DNA of 64,000 bases from Torreya grandis (taxonomy: Eukaryota; Streptophyta; Pinopsida; Cupressales; Taxaceae), in NCBI GenBank assembly GCA_037957365.1, contig JARHVA010004806.1, positions 1,220,001-1,284,000 of the forward strand. Direction: 5' to 3'. Below are positions 34,801-46,837 of the stretch, one piece after another. A program made the position numbers and the translations under genes. The notes below the pieces were generated by a model. It had not been told where the DNA came from. It did no database searches and saw only the letters and a program-made list of their open reading frames with translations. Positions within the stretch are counted from its first letter, which is position 1. Each line of letters begins with the position of its first letter.

Positions 34801-37800
34801 CTCACAATCATGGAAGCTTTAATGTTACACATAGAGGACACATAACTCTATTTGACCACTAATTTAGAAGGGAGAGTCTTTAAAGACACCAAAGTTTATG
34901 CTACACCATTAAACACTGGAGATAACAATTGGTCTAAGCTTTTTTGAACCACTAAAGAGCTATTGGCCATTAAAAGGGAGGATCAAAAGATTACACTAAT
35001 TAGCCAGAGGTACTATGAACTAGTTGCCATCTAGATGATGATCCTTCACTATGTGGTAGAAAATCTAAAGGTATTACATTGCATTAATGTTATTACTCAT
35101 GTTTTTAAGGAATATAAAATTAACCAAGATATGATAGTGCATGAATGTAGTTTTAAAATGGTTATTTTATCTCCATTATTTCCTTCAAAAACTATTACAA
35201 GCTACCCAAGACTCAGGTGTATTTACCCATCATCAAAAAATGGTTGAGTAAGAATGACCTAAAATCCATCCTTACCCCATGGTTGTATTCAAGAAACTAG
35301 GTAATCTTTGACCTCAATAGAATGATCCAAATCACTTAATTTAAGTTTCGTATTAAGATGATAATGACCTTAATGAAAATATTATTTAGGAGCCCCTCCA
35401 CCACTTATGTCAACAAAATATAGGTCCCTTTTATATATTTCATGGTTGAGAAGGGAATTACACCCCCTCTAAGAGAGATGATTAGTATTTTCTTACAACA
35501 AGAATTCTCTGCAATAAAGAAGAAAAACCATAACCATTTATACATGATGTCTTACCTTTTGGATGCCATCGTAGCCACAACCAAAATCCCTAATTTAAAA
35601 TAATGGTCACTTGATTAGAGATAAACATTCTCCCAGTATTATTCCAAATTACATATATTCAAGTACATGGACCATATTAATTTCATCTATGATTGTGTAT
35701 ACCTAGCCTTATTTGAATCCATTATAGGGATCTGTATGATGAGGGTCAACCCTCTGATCAGAAAGTATGTTGAGATTATTTGAGACATTTGGATATATCC
35801 AGATCAAAATATAATCTATATAAAGGTAACTCTAAGTCAACCCCTTAGGTTATCAGTCTATGTACCCACAAATTTATCAAAGTAGGAAGTGGCATACCAA
35901 CTATATCATGGCATAGATGGTATATGTAAAAGTAGAAGGAAGGGATTGATCCATTCCTTTCATTTAACTATTTTTAGGATTTTGATCCAAATTTGGGAAC
36001 ATGTAGAGACTATCTCTAGGCATAGGACCTCATTTAGCCTACAAATTGATGAATTAAGAGAATGGGACCCCCATGAAAGGGTTGAAAAATATTTGAAGGC
36101 CAACCAAATCAACATGACCTATGAACATCACCCTGGTGTCCATGATCACTGGTACATTAGAGCATCCTCCTTCATAGATGTGTTAGCAAGATTGAATAAA
36201 CTCAACATTAAGATAAAGGCTAGGTTGTTGAGAGAATAAAAACCAGCTAAAGATTTATGGAAGATGGGGCCTAGGTAATATCATTTACTAATAATACCAT
36301 CTTCTAGACCTCCTCCCATATAGCCACATGTAGAGACACAAAAACCTATATCACAAGTTAAACAAAGTCTAAAAGAAAAAAGAATAGAGGAGAGGAGACT
36401 TGGTGAGCTGGCATCTTCTTCAATTCAACCTAAATAACTAGAGCCATTTGTTGAATAAATTGACATGATTCCATTGGATCTTGAGGAGACAATAGAGAAT
36501 GCCTTAAAAGCAGTAGCTAGTGATTATGAATCAAATGAAGAAGAGGCATAAATTAAATGACCTCAATTCCAAATTGAGGAGGAAACAAAGGAAGAAAAGG
36601 GAAGGGAAGTAGCTTTGGACATGGTCCTAGTTGAAATCTAACCCAAAAGGAAGGCTGAGCTATCTCTAGTTCAAGAAGGAGGTAAGAATCTAAAGTTGAA
36701 TTTTAATTAACTTTGGAGTGAAATAAAAAAAATTAGTGAAGAAAATATAATTTATGGCACATCAATTTAAGAATAACTCATACATGACAAGTTGAAAAAG
36801 GTTCCAACCATGCACCACCATTGGGTTGTTACAAAGTCTATGAACATCCATGTGCATGATGAACTCAAGCCTTGGATTGTGACATTACAATAAATATAAA
36901 AGTAAAGATGAATGGATACCCTTGAAGGGTCAAGTGGGACATAAATGGATACTCTTGGAACTACAAGTGGAGCATCAGTTGACATCCCAACTCCTTAAGT
37001 GATAGAATCATCAATGGGAGTTTGTTTCAACCTAGAAGCTACCATCATGGAAAGATTAATTTATAATAAATCCATGGTTGAAGGTGAATAGTTCACCTTT
37101 TATAAGATAGAGAATTATTTTGGTCTAATTCCAATGGTAAGACAAAAGCTAGGACAAGACAAGGTGTTTAAAAAGAAGATCCTTGAAGTGGCCCAGGCTC
37201 AAAGTAATCAGTTATAGGCAATGATCGATTTCTTATTAAAATAAAATAAGAATATAAAAGAGTCTTCTATTTTATCCATTCATGTGGATAGATTCAAGAA
37301 GTTTGAAGATACCATGACTGACCTATTTAGCTCTTTAAAGGTAGTTAGAACTAGACAAATAGAAATAGAGAATCAAATCTCTAAAGCAATAGGACAAGTT
37401 GGCCAATAGCAAGCTACAAGTCTTTAGGTGAAAGTATTCATTAAGGCCTTATCCAAAGATGTAGTCCCAAATCTTATAACTATCAAAAAGACAAATTTGA
37501 ATATGACCATGGCCATATTGGTTAATAAGATCAAATCCCTAGATAACTAGTCCAAAAGAATGAAAGACCTTGCCAAAAACTTCAAGTAGCTGGAAGATGG
37601 ATCTTCTCATATCTTAGATAGCTTTACAAAGGATACCATAGCCCTCATCCCATTAGTTTCATAACTGATGAATATTTTTAGTATATGACCTTTTAGTTCA
37701 TGTAATAAGTTAAAAACTAGGGGAAAACTTAGATAACATATGGCAATAGTAAAGTCACGAGCTTACTCCTATCATCTGAGGAGAAAATGGGAGATGTCAG

Positions 37801-39026
37801 GGGTATCAAATGATATATGAAGAAAATTGAAAATAATCTCAAGGGCCTAATTAATCAGGAAGATGATCTCTTCCTAGAACCTATGGTTAATTTGAAGCTT
37901 ATTGGCAAACAACATCAAAAAGTATCAAGATTTCTTTAGCAAAGAAAGGGTACTTCATCAAAACATGGCCCACAAAGTAGTTATTGTAGATATTTGTTAA
38001 ATTTTGAAAATATAATATTATTTTGTAAAGGCATGTGCAACTTGTGAGTATATGGCCTATAGGTTAGTCCATTTTGGAAATTCTAGTGTATTCTAGAACT
38101 TTTATAGAAAAGGATAGCTATCCTTTACACCTGTACACTTGTAATTTGATATGAATAACCAACATACCTCCTTGTATTATATAAAAGGGAGTAATATCTA
38201 TTATAAAAATAGGGAGTTTTGAGATACAAAATATAGTGTAAACTTTGAGCAACTAATGCAAGCAGAGAATTTTAAAAGGATTATCTCATTTTATTTGTGT
38301 GAATTGTTATGTCTTCTCACTCAATTATGTGTTCTACATTTCAGATTTGAATTTTTATTGTGAATTTCTGGTGTTTAACTTTGAGTGTATAATTTTAATC
38401 TTGTGCTTATGCTAGGATAACTAAAGGTTCTCTAGTTTTACTTCAATTTGTTTGCTTTACATTTGTAGATGTGCATCATCTATCTACTTAAAGGAGTAAA
38501 TCTTTAAATTAAGCTTAGTTATTATTTTCATTTTTTATTATCTTCCTTATAAGTTTTATTGATATATGTTGTGACTTGAGATTAAGATATTTTACTTCAT
38601 ATATTGGTTTTAAGTGCATACCTAGGAAAATGTTTAAACTTTGTCATGATGTCTGAGGTCAAGAACAGTCACATATTTTCTCTTTACCCTACCCTTTGAT
38701 TTTTTTTAAACCAATTCACTTTAGATTAAAGCTTCACTGTATATTTCCATCTTAGTTTATATTTAGACTTAGAATAGACATAACTCATCCTAATTAGAAT
38801 AGATCATCTTCTTATCTACAAAGGTTTGTAGACCATAGTAGCTCCCAACGACCAACTAATATAAATATTGTGAAATAGTCAATTGTTCTACCTCTATTCC
38901 ACCACATATAATAAGATTATCACAAACTAAAACTCATTCTCTAAATTATTTAAATTCTAAAATGAGAAGTGTTTCTTATACACTCTAGGAACCTATGGTA
39001 TACATTTAAAAATAAACATAGCCTCA
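31900..39026 (+). repeat. 3' terminal repeat of the giant Gypsy element
   Basis: Second copy of the approximately 7.1-kb repeat, with similarity visible along its whole length but many substitutions and small indels, so an old insertion. It ends GCCTCA at 39,026; the following sequence is unrelated to that after the 5' copy. No convincing polypurine tract directly precedes it: the best purine run, GTGGAGAAAAAGGAA, lies about 300 bp upstream, near 31,584. Confidence 0.66.
34810..37990 (+). pseudogene. Unidentified long ORF in the giant repeat, 3' copy
   Basis: Counterpart of 21,399-24,590 with the same order of segments. Its longest open parts are 35,035-35,247 and 35,889-36,239; the latter reads AYQLYHGIDGICKSRRKG, WEHVETISRHRTSF, DELREWDPHERVEKYLKA and HHPGVHDHWYIRASSF. 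The two copies agree far better as protein than the scattered stops suggest, so the ancestral frame was coding. The coiled-coil-like segment (FEDTMTDLFSSLKVVRTRQI) lies near 37,300-37,365. Confidence 0.55.
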
Positions 39027-39112
39027 TCATTTTCAATCTTATTTAATGGCATTGTTAACTCTTATTGATCCTAGTCTATCAATTTTGGATTGTAAAGGGT
39101 TAAATGTGAAGG

Positions 39113-40050
39113 TTGACAAACAATGTTAATGATGAAAATGGCATGGGGGATAATTTTTTTTTTGTAGTTTTAAGGTCATTATAGATGTTATAATCAAACC
39201 CTGCATCACTTATAGTATCATCTTCTCTAGTCATTGGTGTTAGAATGTGAATAAGGCATGTAGGGTCACCCCTAGGTAGTTTAAATATAATACCATGGGT
39301 TCCCTTATACTTGGTTATTGAAAATGGTTTGATTGTGCCTTTTTGATGTATCCTTAGGCCTATGCCTTCGTAATCTAGGTGATCCATAATATGGTTAGGA
39401 ATATGATAATTTGCACTAGTAATATTTAGTTAACTCATCAATGTAAACCCATGAGTCATCTTCTGTCAAGGGGTCCTATTCTAGGCTAAAGGCTGGTTTA
39501 AAAATAATGGTCCTATTTATATTTTGTCTTGGTTTTCCACTCCATATGAGTAGTTTGGCTTTAGGTATCCTATAAGATTTTGGATTTTTAGTAAATTTGG
39601 AAATATGGAATGCATTATGGGTACTATATTCTCCAAGACATTTGTTATTTATATATAAGTGGTTGGAAATATCTATTAGATGCATGGTTGAGGTAGAAGA
39701 TGAGATGTATGGGTTAATTTAACTAGTTTTTAGGCTTAATTCAATTGTTTTTCCTTTCTTGGATCTTTCTCCATCTAATTTGGACATAAGATTCAGTCCA
39801 AATTGATAATTATATCTTTTATACTCAACCTCAAGGTATTTACAATGATCAGCTAGTATAGTCACTTCCATTTTGAATGTGGAAATTTTATACACTAATG
39901 TAATGTAGAAGGTACAGCTTTGATTTCATGGATCAAGGGTCAGCCCAATAATATATTGTAAGATAGTTCCAGGTCTAAAACATGGTATAGAGTGTCATGG
40001 GTCAAAGGTCCAATAACCACTAGTAAGTAATTAGTACCTTGAGATTCCTA
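39113..40050 (-). pseudogene. Gypsy protease-to-RT spacer relic (minus strand)
   Basis: Continues the minus-strand Gypsy polyprotein after its protease. Near 39,940-40,020 it reads 'DTLYHVLDLELSYNILLG', then KAVPSTLHQCIKF-like residues, the typical end of a Tat-type protease. Open stretches at 39,476-39,685 and 39,100-39,387 follow, the latter with 'DYEGIGLRIHQKGTIKP' and 'KYKGTHGIIFKLPRGDPT'. At the left edge the frame ends FVNLHI, resembling the VNLPI where coding resumes near 18,441 on the other side of the giant element. Confidence 0.62.
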
Positions 40051-40299
40051 TTATTCATTCTCATATGCCTTGATGATTATGGTATTTAGCTGCAATTCAA
40101 CTAATGTATATCCAAGATGTTTGACCAAATTCAAAGACATAATGTTGAGGATTGAATCATTGTCTACAAGGATGTGTTTAACTCTATGGTTCATTATACT
40201 AAACTTAATGTATAATGTGTTATTATGTAGAGGGCCTAGAGATGACATATGACTTTGATAAAAGGTAAGATGTTGGCGAGGGTCTAAGTGTCCTACCAT
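40051..40299 (-). pseudogene. Gypsy aspartic protease relic (minus strand)
   Basis: The open stretch reads 'LYIKFSIMNHRVKHILVDND' followed by SILNIMSLNLVKHLGY and TIIIKAYENE, matching the Tat/Athila-type protease core 'ALVDNGSALN...LKxLGY...T-I-x-AYD'. The active-site D-N-G is D-N-D here. It belongs with the gag at 41.1-42.3 kb, the RT on the far side of the giant element being its likely continuation. Confidence 0.75.
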
Positions 40300-40970
40300 G
40301 GCTTGATATTTATCTAGAATAATGTCTTGGTATGATGGATTTTTTCAAAAAATCATTTAGGATGTCTTTATGGATGGTAGATGTATGCATCAAATCCATG
40401 ATGGATATATAAACATGTGTCTTATTTAGTTATTTGATAATATCATAGATCTTCCCCTTGGTTTTGTTAGTTGGTTTATTTATGATAGGCATGGAAGGCC
40501 AAATAGACTCACTCATAGTATTTAACTATGGTCTTTTGATAGTGAGCTTATCTCATCAAGTTACACTTGTATAATTTTGATCTGGTATTTGGATTTGGTA
40601 GTTGCTTGGGTAGGTAATGAGGCTTGGAATGATAATTCTAGGATGGTGTTGATCCTAGATGCTAACATAGTCCATAGAAGAAGCATATGCATAAGGAGGT
40701 TGGTAGGCATTACTCAATTAAAAGGCATTGTTGGATGAATGTTTAATTTTTTTGGTAGTTGGTTGGGTATTAATGGTGATAGTGGAAACATGACCACCTA
40801 AAATGTGTCTTATAACATTGTTATATATATATGCAACGTAATGATGGTATCCTTGGTTGGTTTGGTCAATTTTATCTTGGTTATGACCATTTTATTGTTG
40901 TTATTATGTCTATCATTGTTGTTCATTTTTTGGTGGATTTATCTACCATTATTATTGTTTTTGTTGGTAC

Positions 40971-40972
<2 letters not shown>

Positions 40973-41054
<82 letters not shown>
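40973..41054. repeat. (ATT)n microsatellite
   Basis: About 27 uninterrupted ATT units. On the minus strand it reads (AAT)n and would encode poly-asparagine in the linker between gag and protease of the minus-strand Gypsy relic. The long poly-I and poly-L plus-strand frames here are artefacts. Confidence 0.95.
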
Positions 41055-41056
<2 letters not shown>

Positions 41057-41059
41057 TGT

Positions 41060-42270
41060 AAAAATGGATTTTGGTAGATACCTAAGTTATGATTGGTTGT
41101 AGGAGCATGGTTGTATCTTTATATCTCTCCATTTTCTAGCATATCCTCAATAAATTCTTGAATTGGATATAATATTGTATATAATTTCCTCTAATGCGAT
41201 GGTACTCATAAAATTCATATTTTTTTAATAATTATGAAAATTAATCCCTTTAGGAAACAACTTTGGTATTGGCCAATTGATCATATTTTCCTGGACCAAT
41301 CTTTGGAACATGAATTTGATAAGCTCACCAAGGTCATTGAATTATTTTTAAATGGATGGTATTATCCTTGGAAGAGGGGATTGTAATTGGTTTTGATTAT
41401 GTGGTAGTTGTTTTAGTGGAGCTCTTGGTTAAATGTATGGATGAGGTAGTTACTGAGTGAGTAGAGGTAAATAAACAACTAGTGTTTATACCATCTAAAT
41501 ATGGCATGAATATATGAATCCATTGACAATAACATTATTATTATGGTTTTAGGGATTTGGTATCTCATTTTTGTTGGATTGAGGTAAAATTATATCTAGT
41601 ATTTGAATTGGGTTATGATTATGGTTTTATCCTTGGTTTTGGTTCTAATTCTATTGGCCTTGATGTTGATTCTAGATCTAGTTAGAAGAAGATAGCTTGA
41701 TTATCACTTTTTTGATAAGGGCTTTGTCAATATCTATTACTTTTTACATAACCTTTTTGAATGTATGAGAATATTATATATCTATATGGTGAGATATATC
41801 ATTGTATAGGATTCAACTAAATATCACAACCAACTATTTATCTAGTAAATTATGAGTAAACCAACTCACTAGTGCTCTCGAACATTACAAGTATGAAATA
41901 AAGCTTTCACTAGTCTTATGTTTATCTTGGCCCAAATCCATAATAGTAATCTCATACTCGATATTATAAGAAAAGTTTGGTATGAACTTATTTGAAAGAT
42001 CATCAAAGTTAGGTATATAATTCTTTGATAATTTGAATATCCATTCAAAGGCTTGTCTTACCAGAATCCTTGAAAATAGAAGAAACAAGTATATATTGTT
42101 ATATGCCACTAGCTAAAAAGGAATAAATAATTATTTTAGATGTTCTTTAGGGTCACCTTTGCCTTTGCATTTTTAAATTTGGGTAGATCATAACTGAATA
42201 AAAATGATATTTGTAGATAATACATGTTGAATGGATAAGATCATATTTAATCCATTTTTAATTTCTTTGT
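41060..42270 (-). pseudogene. Gypsy gag relic (minus strand)
   Basis: Capsid gene of the split minus-strand Gypsy element. The frame begins near 42,270 with 'KCKGKGDPKEHL' and continues in the open stretch 41,885-42,109: RQAFEWIFKLSKNYIPNFDD, LSNKFIPNFSYNIEYEITIM and DLGQDKHKTSESFISYL. These match the capsid signature (A-x-E-W-x-x-x-L-P...S-F-x-x-L-x-x-K-F) and the following 'YNIE.E.....L...KQK..E.F..YL'. Beyond about 41,880 the sequence is broken and Q/N/P-rich up to the (ATT)n array. Confidence 0.8.
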
Positions 42271-42756
42271 TGGTTTTCTAGTTTATATATCTTGAATTAC
42301 ATCCATCATTTGTTGTAACTCTAGGGTAATAATTTATATGGAGTGCCCTATTACTATTTATGTTGTGCAGTCAAAGGTGAATTACCTTAATAATGGTAGG
42401 CATATTGTGGGATGTTCGTTAAATTGTCTAGATGACTAGGAATACATATTTGTGTATTGGGTTTACATTATGGATAAAAAATATGTTATTGATGAAGTAC
42501 AATCTAGTTCATATTAGATACATAAACCTAGCTAGAAAATTGTGGTTGTGATAATGGCATTTGGATCTTAACAATGTGTTGGTATTGTTGGTTTGGGAGG
42601 GAACTTGTTGTATATTTGTTAAACCCTATTGTATATAGGAAACACATTATTTTATATAACCCTACTATTGGAGGTGTTAAAATTTGGGACCTTGTTGTAT
42701 GTGTGATACGTATTGGGTGAAAGTAAATTTTTGTTGAGCACTTGGTATCTACTGTA
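42271..42756. other. Leader region of the minus-strand Gypsy element
   Basis: AT-rich DNA without coding signal, upstream of gag in the minus orientation. It ends at the insertion point of the plus-strand element starting at 42,762. Confidence 0.4.
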
Positions 42757-42761
42757 AATAA

Positions 42762-43297
42762 TGTTGGGAGAAGAAAATGGATAAGTAAATTTGCATAGGA
42801 TATTTATTGAATATTCATGTATTATGTATGATATTGTTATATATATGTATTTTTTCCTATCTTCCATAACATGTAAAAAGATAAAAGATAAATAGTCCCC
42901 TCTTTTGGAACCAAAGTACAATAAAAATGTCAATAGTCTAGGACTCTAAATAACTATAAATATATGTGCTTGTATGCAGAAGATGATGAAATTTTATTGA
43001 GATAAATATAGACTATTTTGGTTATGGTTACCTATTGTATTTCTTATTGTTCTCCTTGTTTGCTAAATCATTTTAAATGTATGGTTTAATCCTACCTAAG
43101 TTATTTTATATGCTTTGTGAATGATTACTAAAATACTCGTTAATCCTAAATCCTATAAAAGGAACTAAAATACATCTTTTCTATGTTTCTATCTTCCTTA
43201 TTAAATATGAATTCTCTGAACTATCCTACACACTTGAAATAGACTTAGTTATCCTAATCCTTATCATGTTATATTATATCAAAAACCTCTAATAGCA
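42762..43297 (+). repeat. 5' LTR of the second Gypsy element
   Basis: It begins TGTTGGGAGAAGAAAA and ends CTAATAGCA. It is collinear with 59,589-60,120. A TATATCAAAAACC sequence near the end resembles a decayed PBS lying inside the LTR. Confidence 0.75.
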
Positions 43298-43298
43298 A

Positions 43299-43315
43299 TG
43301 GTGTGGTTAGCATGG
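43299..43315 (+). promoter_or_regulatory. Putative PBS of the second Gypsy element
   Basis: TGGTGTGGTTAGCATGG begins 1 nt after the 5' LTR end and starts with TGG, as needed to pair with a tRNA CCA end. The tRNA is not identified. Confidence 0.45.
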
Positions 43316-44663
43316 AAACACTCCTTCCATAGGAAACTATGCTAAGATGGTTATTGGGGAAGTGATACATTGAAACATGGTTACACCAAAAAGTATGGAA
43401 TTTCACAGAAGAAGAATCTAAAAGGACTAGTTTACCACAAGCGAAATTATTTAGGAGCATATCTATGGATAAGTATATGAATTTTTTTGGTATGAATTAC
43501 TTGAACTTCTAACTAACTAGCTGACAAGATTGAATTACTATTGTTTTAATCCTTGAATGAAAGAAATAATTACCTAGACTAAATAAAAGATAGACCAACT
43601 ATTGAAACTAGAAACTGATTGGACAAGATCCATAGACTACTGGGTCTATACCACCATAGATGGATACATCACTAAATTTTTAGTGTAAGGGTATATAACA
43701 TTCAAAGATATGTAAGACAATTTTTTCTAAGGTATTAGAGGAAATTTTTTGTAGTGACTACCTCTCTTGATAAATATGTTGGTTCTGGATAAGTCCATGG
43801 TGCCTAATCTATCCAATATAGAGTATTCACATTGGGTGTATAGGGGTATGTGCACATGATGGTGAATGATGGATAGATGAGTAAGTAAATCTTGGACCTA
43901 AATCTAAAATGTAAACACAAGGTAAGAAAAATTAGAATAAAATTTTGGATTTAGAAAGAGAACTATGATAATAGAATAGATGGAATAAATAGAACAATAC
44001 CCACATAGTTGCATGTAAAGGTAAAAGTAGTAGTAGATTAAATGATGAACAAGTGTAAAGATGTGATGAACAAGAGGATGAATGAATAAAGAAGAAAAAG
44101 GATGATTAATGTTGGTAGATAGAGTGAGAGGGAAAAAATGAGATGAAGATGAGATGCAAAAAGAGGAAGGTGAGAATAATTTATAAGTAGAATAGATAGA
44201 TGATAGATGTAGTGCACAACTATAAGAAATGGTATTTTCAGAAGAAGATAAATTATGAAAAGATAAAAAACATAATTTTAGGTTAAATGCATGTTCAAGC
44301 ACAAAATAATAATAAGTTTTAGGTAATAACCATTCACCAAAAGAGAAAACATTCCTGTAACCCAATATTTTATATTCTAGTAGAAGCTTTTAACTAGGTG
44401 GATAGGAAGTTGATAGCTAAGAAGGACCATTTTCAAAACATGTGACCCATTGGGGTATTATAATTCATACTAAATATACTAAAAAGGATTTGAAGGCCAT
44501 AGAATTAGTTAAAACTAAACAACAAAAAGAAGGAAGCATATATAAACAAAGTGCAAATGATAATTCTCTTAGTGTGTAGAGTAGTACATAGGTAGGATCA
44601 CTCAAAATGCAACCCCTTTTGATAACAATTACAAAGAAGACTCCATCTATACCAGTCAAGATA
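43316..44663 (+). other. Leader of the second Gypsy element
   Basis: About 1.35 kb without recognisable coding motif. From about 43,980 to 44,170 the plus strand is A/G-rich ('gatgaacaag', 'gatgaatgaataaagaag'). The minus-strand open frame at 43,904-44,365 is a compositional shadow. Confidence 0.45.
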
Positions 44664-46120
44664 ATGACTCATCCAATAGGATTCATAAATTTATCCAACT
44701 ATGATGGGTCCATCGATCCTAAACATTACCTACTAACTTTCAAGATGAGATGAAAATCTAAGGGAATCATTGATGAAGCTATTTAAAAGTGTGAATTAGT
44801 AGGGGCACTAGCTAGCAGAGCACTAGAGTTCATATATTGAAGATAAATTCAACAAGCAAGTCTAAAATATGTTGAGTAATATATCATCATATAATTCAAA
44901 ATCAATAAATGCACCAGTCAAAATATATAGGACTTGAAGGAGATATGACAAAAATCAAGAGAATCAATTTGTGACTATGATTGTAGATTCTTTGATGTGA
45001 TGAATAAGGTAGAATTTGTTTTGGAAAATAAAGACAAATATGTTTGGTTCATTGAATGACTATATTTTAGGATTAGGTTTACCAATGTGTAAACTTAGTA
45101 TGTTACAAAATTAGATGCCAAATCTACTACCTTGCATGTATAATAGATTGCATATTATGGAGAAGCCCTATTGCCAATTCTAAGATTGAAAATACACTAT
45201 AGGATTTTATGAAAAAATTGGAACAATACCATAAGGAAGATAAACCTAAGATAAATATATGGTGTCTGGAGTATGGAAAAGAAGGACATCATATAAATTA
45301 TTATCCTAAATTCAATAGAAAATTTTGTCAACTTTGTCGAGTAGTATGGCACACCACCACAAATTGCCACCTTTTGTAATAATATATAAATAATTCATAG
45401 AATTTGTATTGAAATTTTTTCAAGTTTTATAATCATGATGAAAATAACTATTGGGATTTACAAGAGCTTAAATAAGGCATCATTAAAAATGTATTCACCA
45501 TCACTATGTAGTAAATGTCCTTGTTGAAGTTGGTGATCCCAGGCCTAAAGGTAGATAGAGGTTATGAAACCCAAACAGATCCATAATAGATTCTAAGTTC
45601 ACTATAGTATCATCCTCAAGGTCTAGATGAATGAACCCCTTATTCACTAATTTGGACACCTCCATCCCATCAGTACCAATATGTAACACCCTAGACCTTG
45701 CCCATAATGCAACAAAAAAACAAGTTGGGTCCCATCAGCTATGAAATAATAATTCAAAATTGGAGATAACAATCATCAACACCAACATTGGAACATTGTT
45801 TAAGTACAAGGAGGGTATCAATGTGGATATCAATCTAATAAAGGAGGAGCTTAAGGTGGATACAAAGGAGGATACCAGGGGGTAGAGGGAACAACTACCA
45901 ATGGCCTCCCCTATAATGATATCTATACAAGTAATATAACCATCCATGTCTAATATAATTGCTTGATGAATCCATAAAGGCAATCATACTGTGCATACTA
46001 TAGAATCTCTAATTATCATGACATAGAAGATTATCCCATCTTAGAAAAGCAGAGAAAGAACAAGGTTTTTTAGAATGTGAATATGGTGAGTGTACAACAT
46101 AAATAAAATGCATTTTTGAA
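44664..46120 (+). pseudogene. Gypsy gag relic with zinc knuckles (second element)
   Basis: The frame opens MTHPIGFINLSNYDGSIDPK at 44,664, like the gag start 'MPxx...YDGTxDPxxHL'. Capsid residues follow ('ELVGALASRALEFIY', 'SICDYDCRFFDVMNKVEFVL'). Two nucleocapsid knuckles are visible: a decayed one near 45,262-45,310 (W-C-L-E-Y-G-K-E-G-H-H..) and an intact CCHC, CQLCRVVWHTTTNC, at 45,326-45,367. A glycine/tyrosine-rich linker with G-G-Y-Q/K repeats lies near 45,800-45,880. Another cysteine-containing block, AYYRISNYHDIEDYPILEKQ, lies near 45,996-46,055, with tyrosine where cysteine is expected. Multiple stops. Confidence 0.78.
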
Positions 46121-46539
46121 TGTTATTACATGACAATAGTACCTAGACCAAGTTTTTCCTCCACTCAAAATGACATAGGATTAGGGGATCTAAAAAGCCA
46201 AATAAGATAAGTACTCGAATCTAGCTATAGAAAAGGGCCTCATGTTTGAAGCTGCATAGATGTTTAAAAGTATCTAACATCAAGACACCACTAAAGGAGA
46301 TTATAAGTAATATATGCAAAAATGTATGGCCAAATCATGTGCATCATACATCAAAATAGAGTTATCACTTCGCTCATAGATATTTTGAAACTTTTAAGTA
46401 CACTACACAACAAATATATCTCATAAAACATAAAAAACCTATTATATAATATACTGGAGTAAGCACAACATGGGAAATAGAATATGGACAAGTTAGTCGA
46501 GTACATCAAACTGAAGAAACCCTAGGATGTTGATGATCC

Positions 46540-46837
46540 TATTGACATTGAGGTTGCTAGATATGAAATTCTAAATATTGTCTTTGATTTTAGTAGCACA
46601 GTCAATATGATTCCTAGGTCTACCTGGGAAGCCATTGGATGACCAATTTTGAGTTATAGCCTAGTAAATTTGAGTCTAGTTGACTATGAAAAGGTTGAAC
46701 CTATTGGTAGATTAGAACATGTGGATATCAAAGTTTTAGAATTGACACTACATGGTGATTTTGAAGTCATTGACATGAAAAATGTAATAACACATTACCC
46801 TATGCTCATAGGTAAGAATTGGGCATATGATGGCTAA
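46540..46837 (+). pseudogene. Retropepsin-like protease relic (second element)
   Basis: The frame reads 'DIEVARYEILNIVFDFSST', then VNMIPRSTWEAIG and, in the open stretch 46,649-46,837, PIGRLEHVDIKVLELTLHGD with FEVIDM and 'YPMLIGKNWAYDG'. This matches the plant Gypsy protease fold (D-G-G-S-x-V-N-x-I ... QPLG...I.I.G......V.......YxMLLGRPWL). The active-site D-G/S-G reads D-F-S here, so activity is lost. Confidence 0.75.

Larger units (their letters stand above)
18490..39026 (+). mobile_element. Plus-strand Gypsy element with about 7.1-kb terminal repeats
   Basis: Two long direct repeats, about 18,490-25,633 and about 31,900-39,026, bracket a gag-protease-RT-RNase H-integrase region on the same strand. 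The repeats align from a start near 18,490/31,900 to ATAGC(T/C)TCA, then diverge at once; in the 5' copy a TGG-starting PBS-like sequence follows after 1 nt, as expected at an LTR end. The insertion lies between the two halves of a minus-strand Gypsy element. I therefore read the repeats as LTRs. The alternative is a tandem array or recombinant with short LTRs whose ORF1 region was duplicated. No clear target duplication was found. Confidence 0.68.

Noticed and set aside
40805..41077. Plus-strand poly-Leu and poly-Ile frames
   Set aside because: They are the (ATT)n microsatellite read in other frames, opposite a minus-strand Gypsy relic.
43904..44365. 153-residue minus-strand open frame
   Set aside because: Antisense of an A/G-rich leader in the second Gypsy element; serine/tyrosine/phenylalanine composition only.
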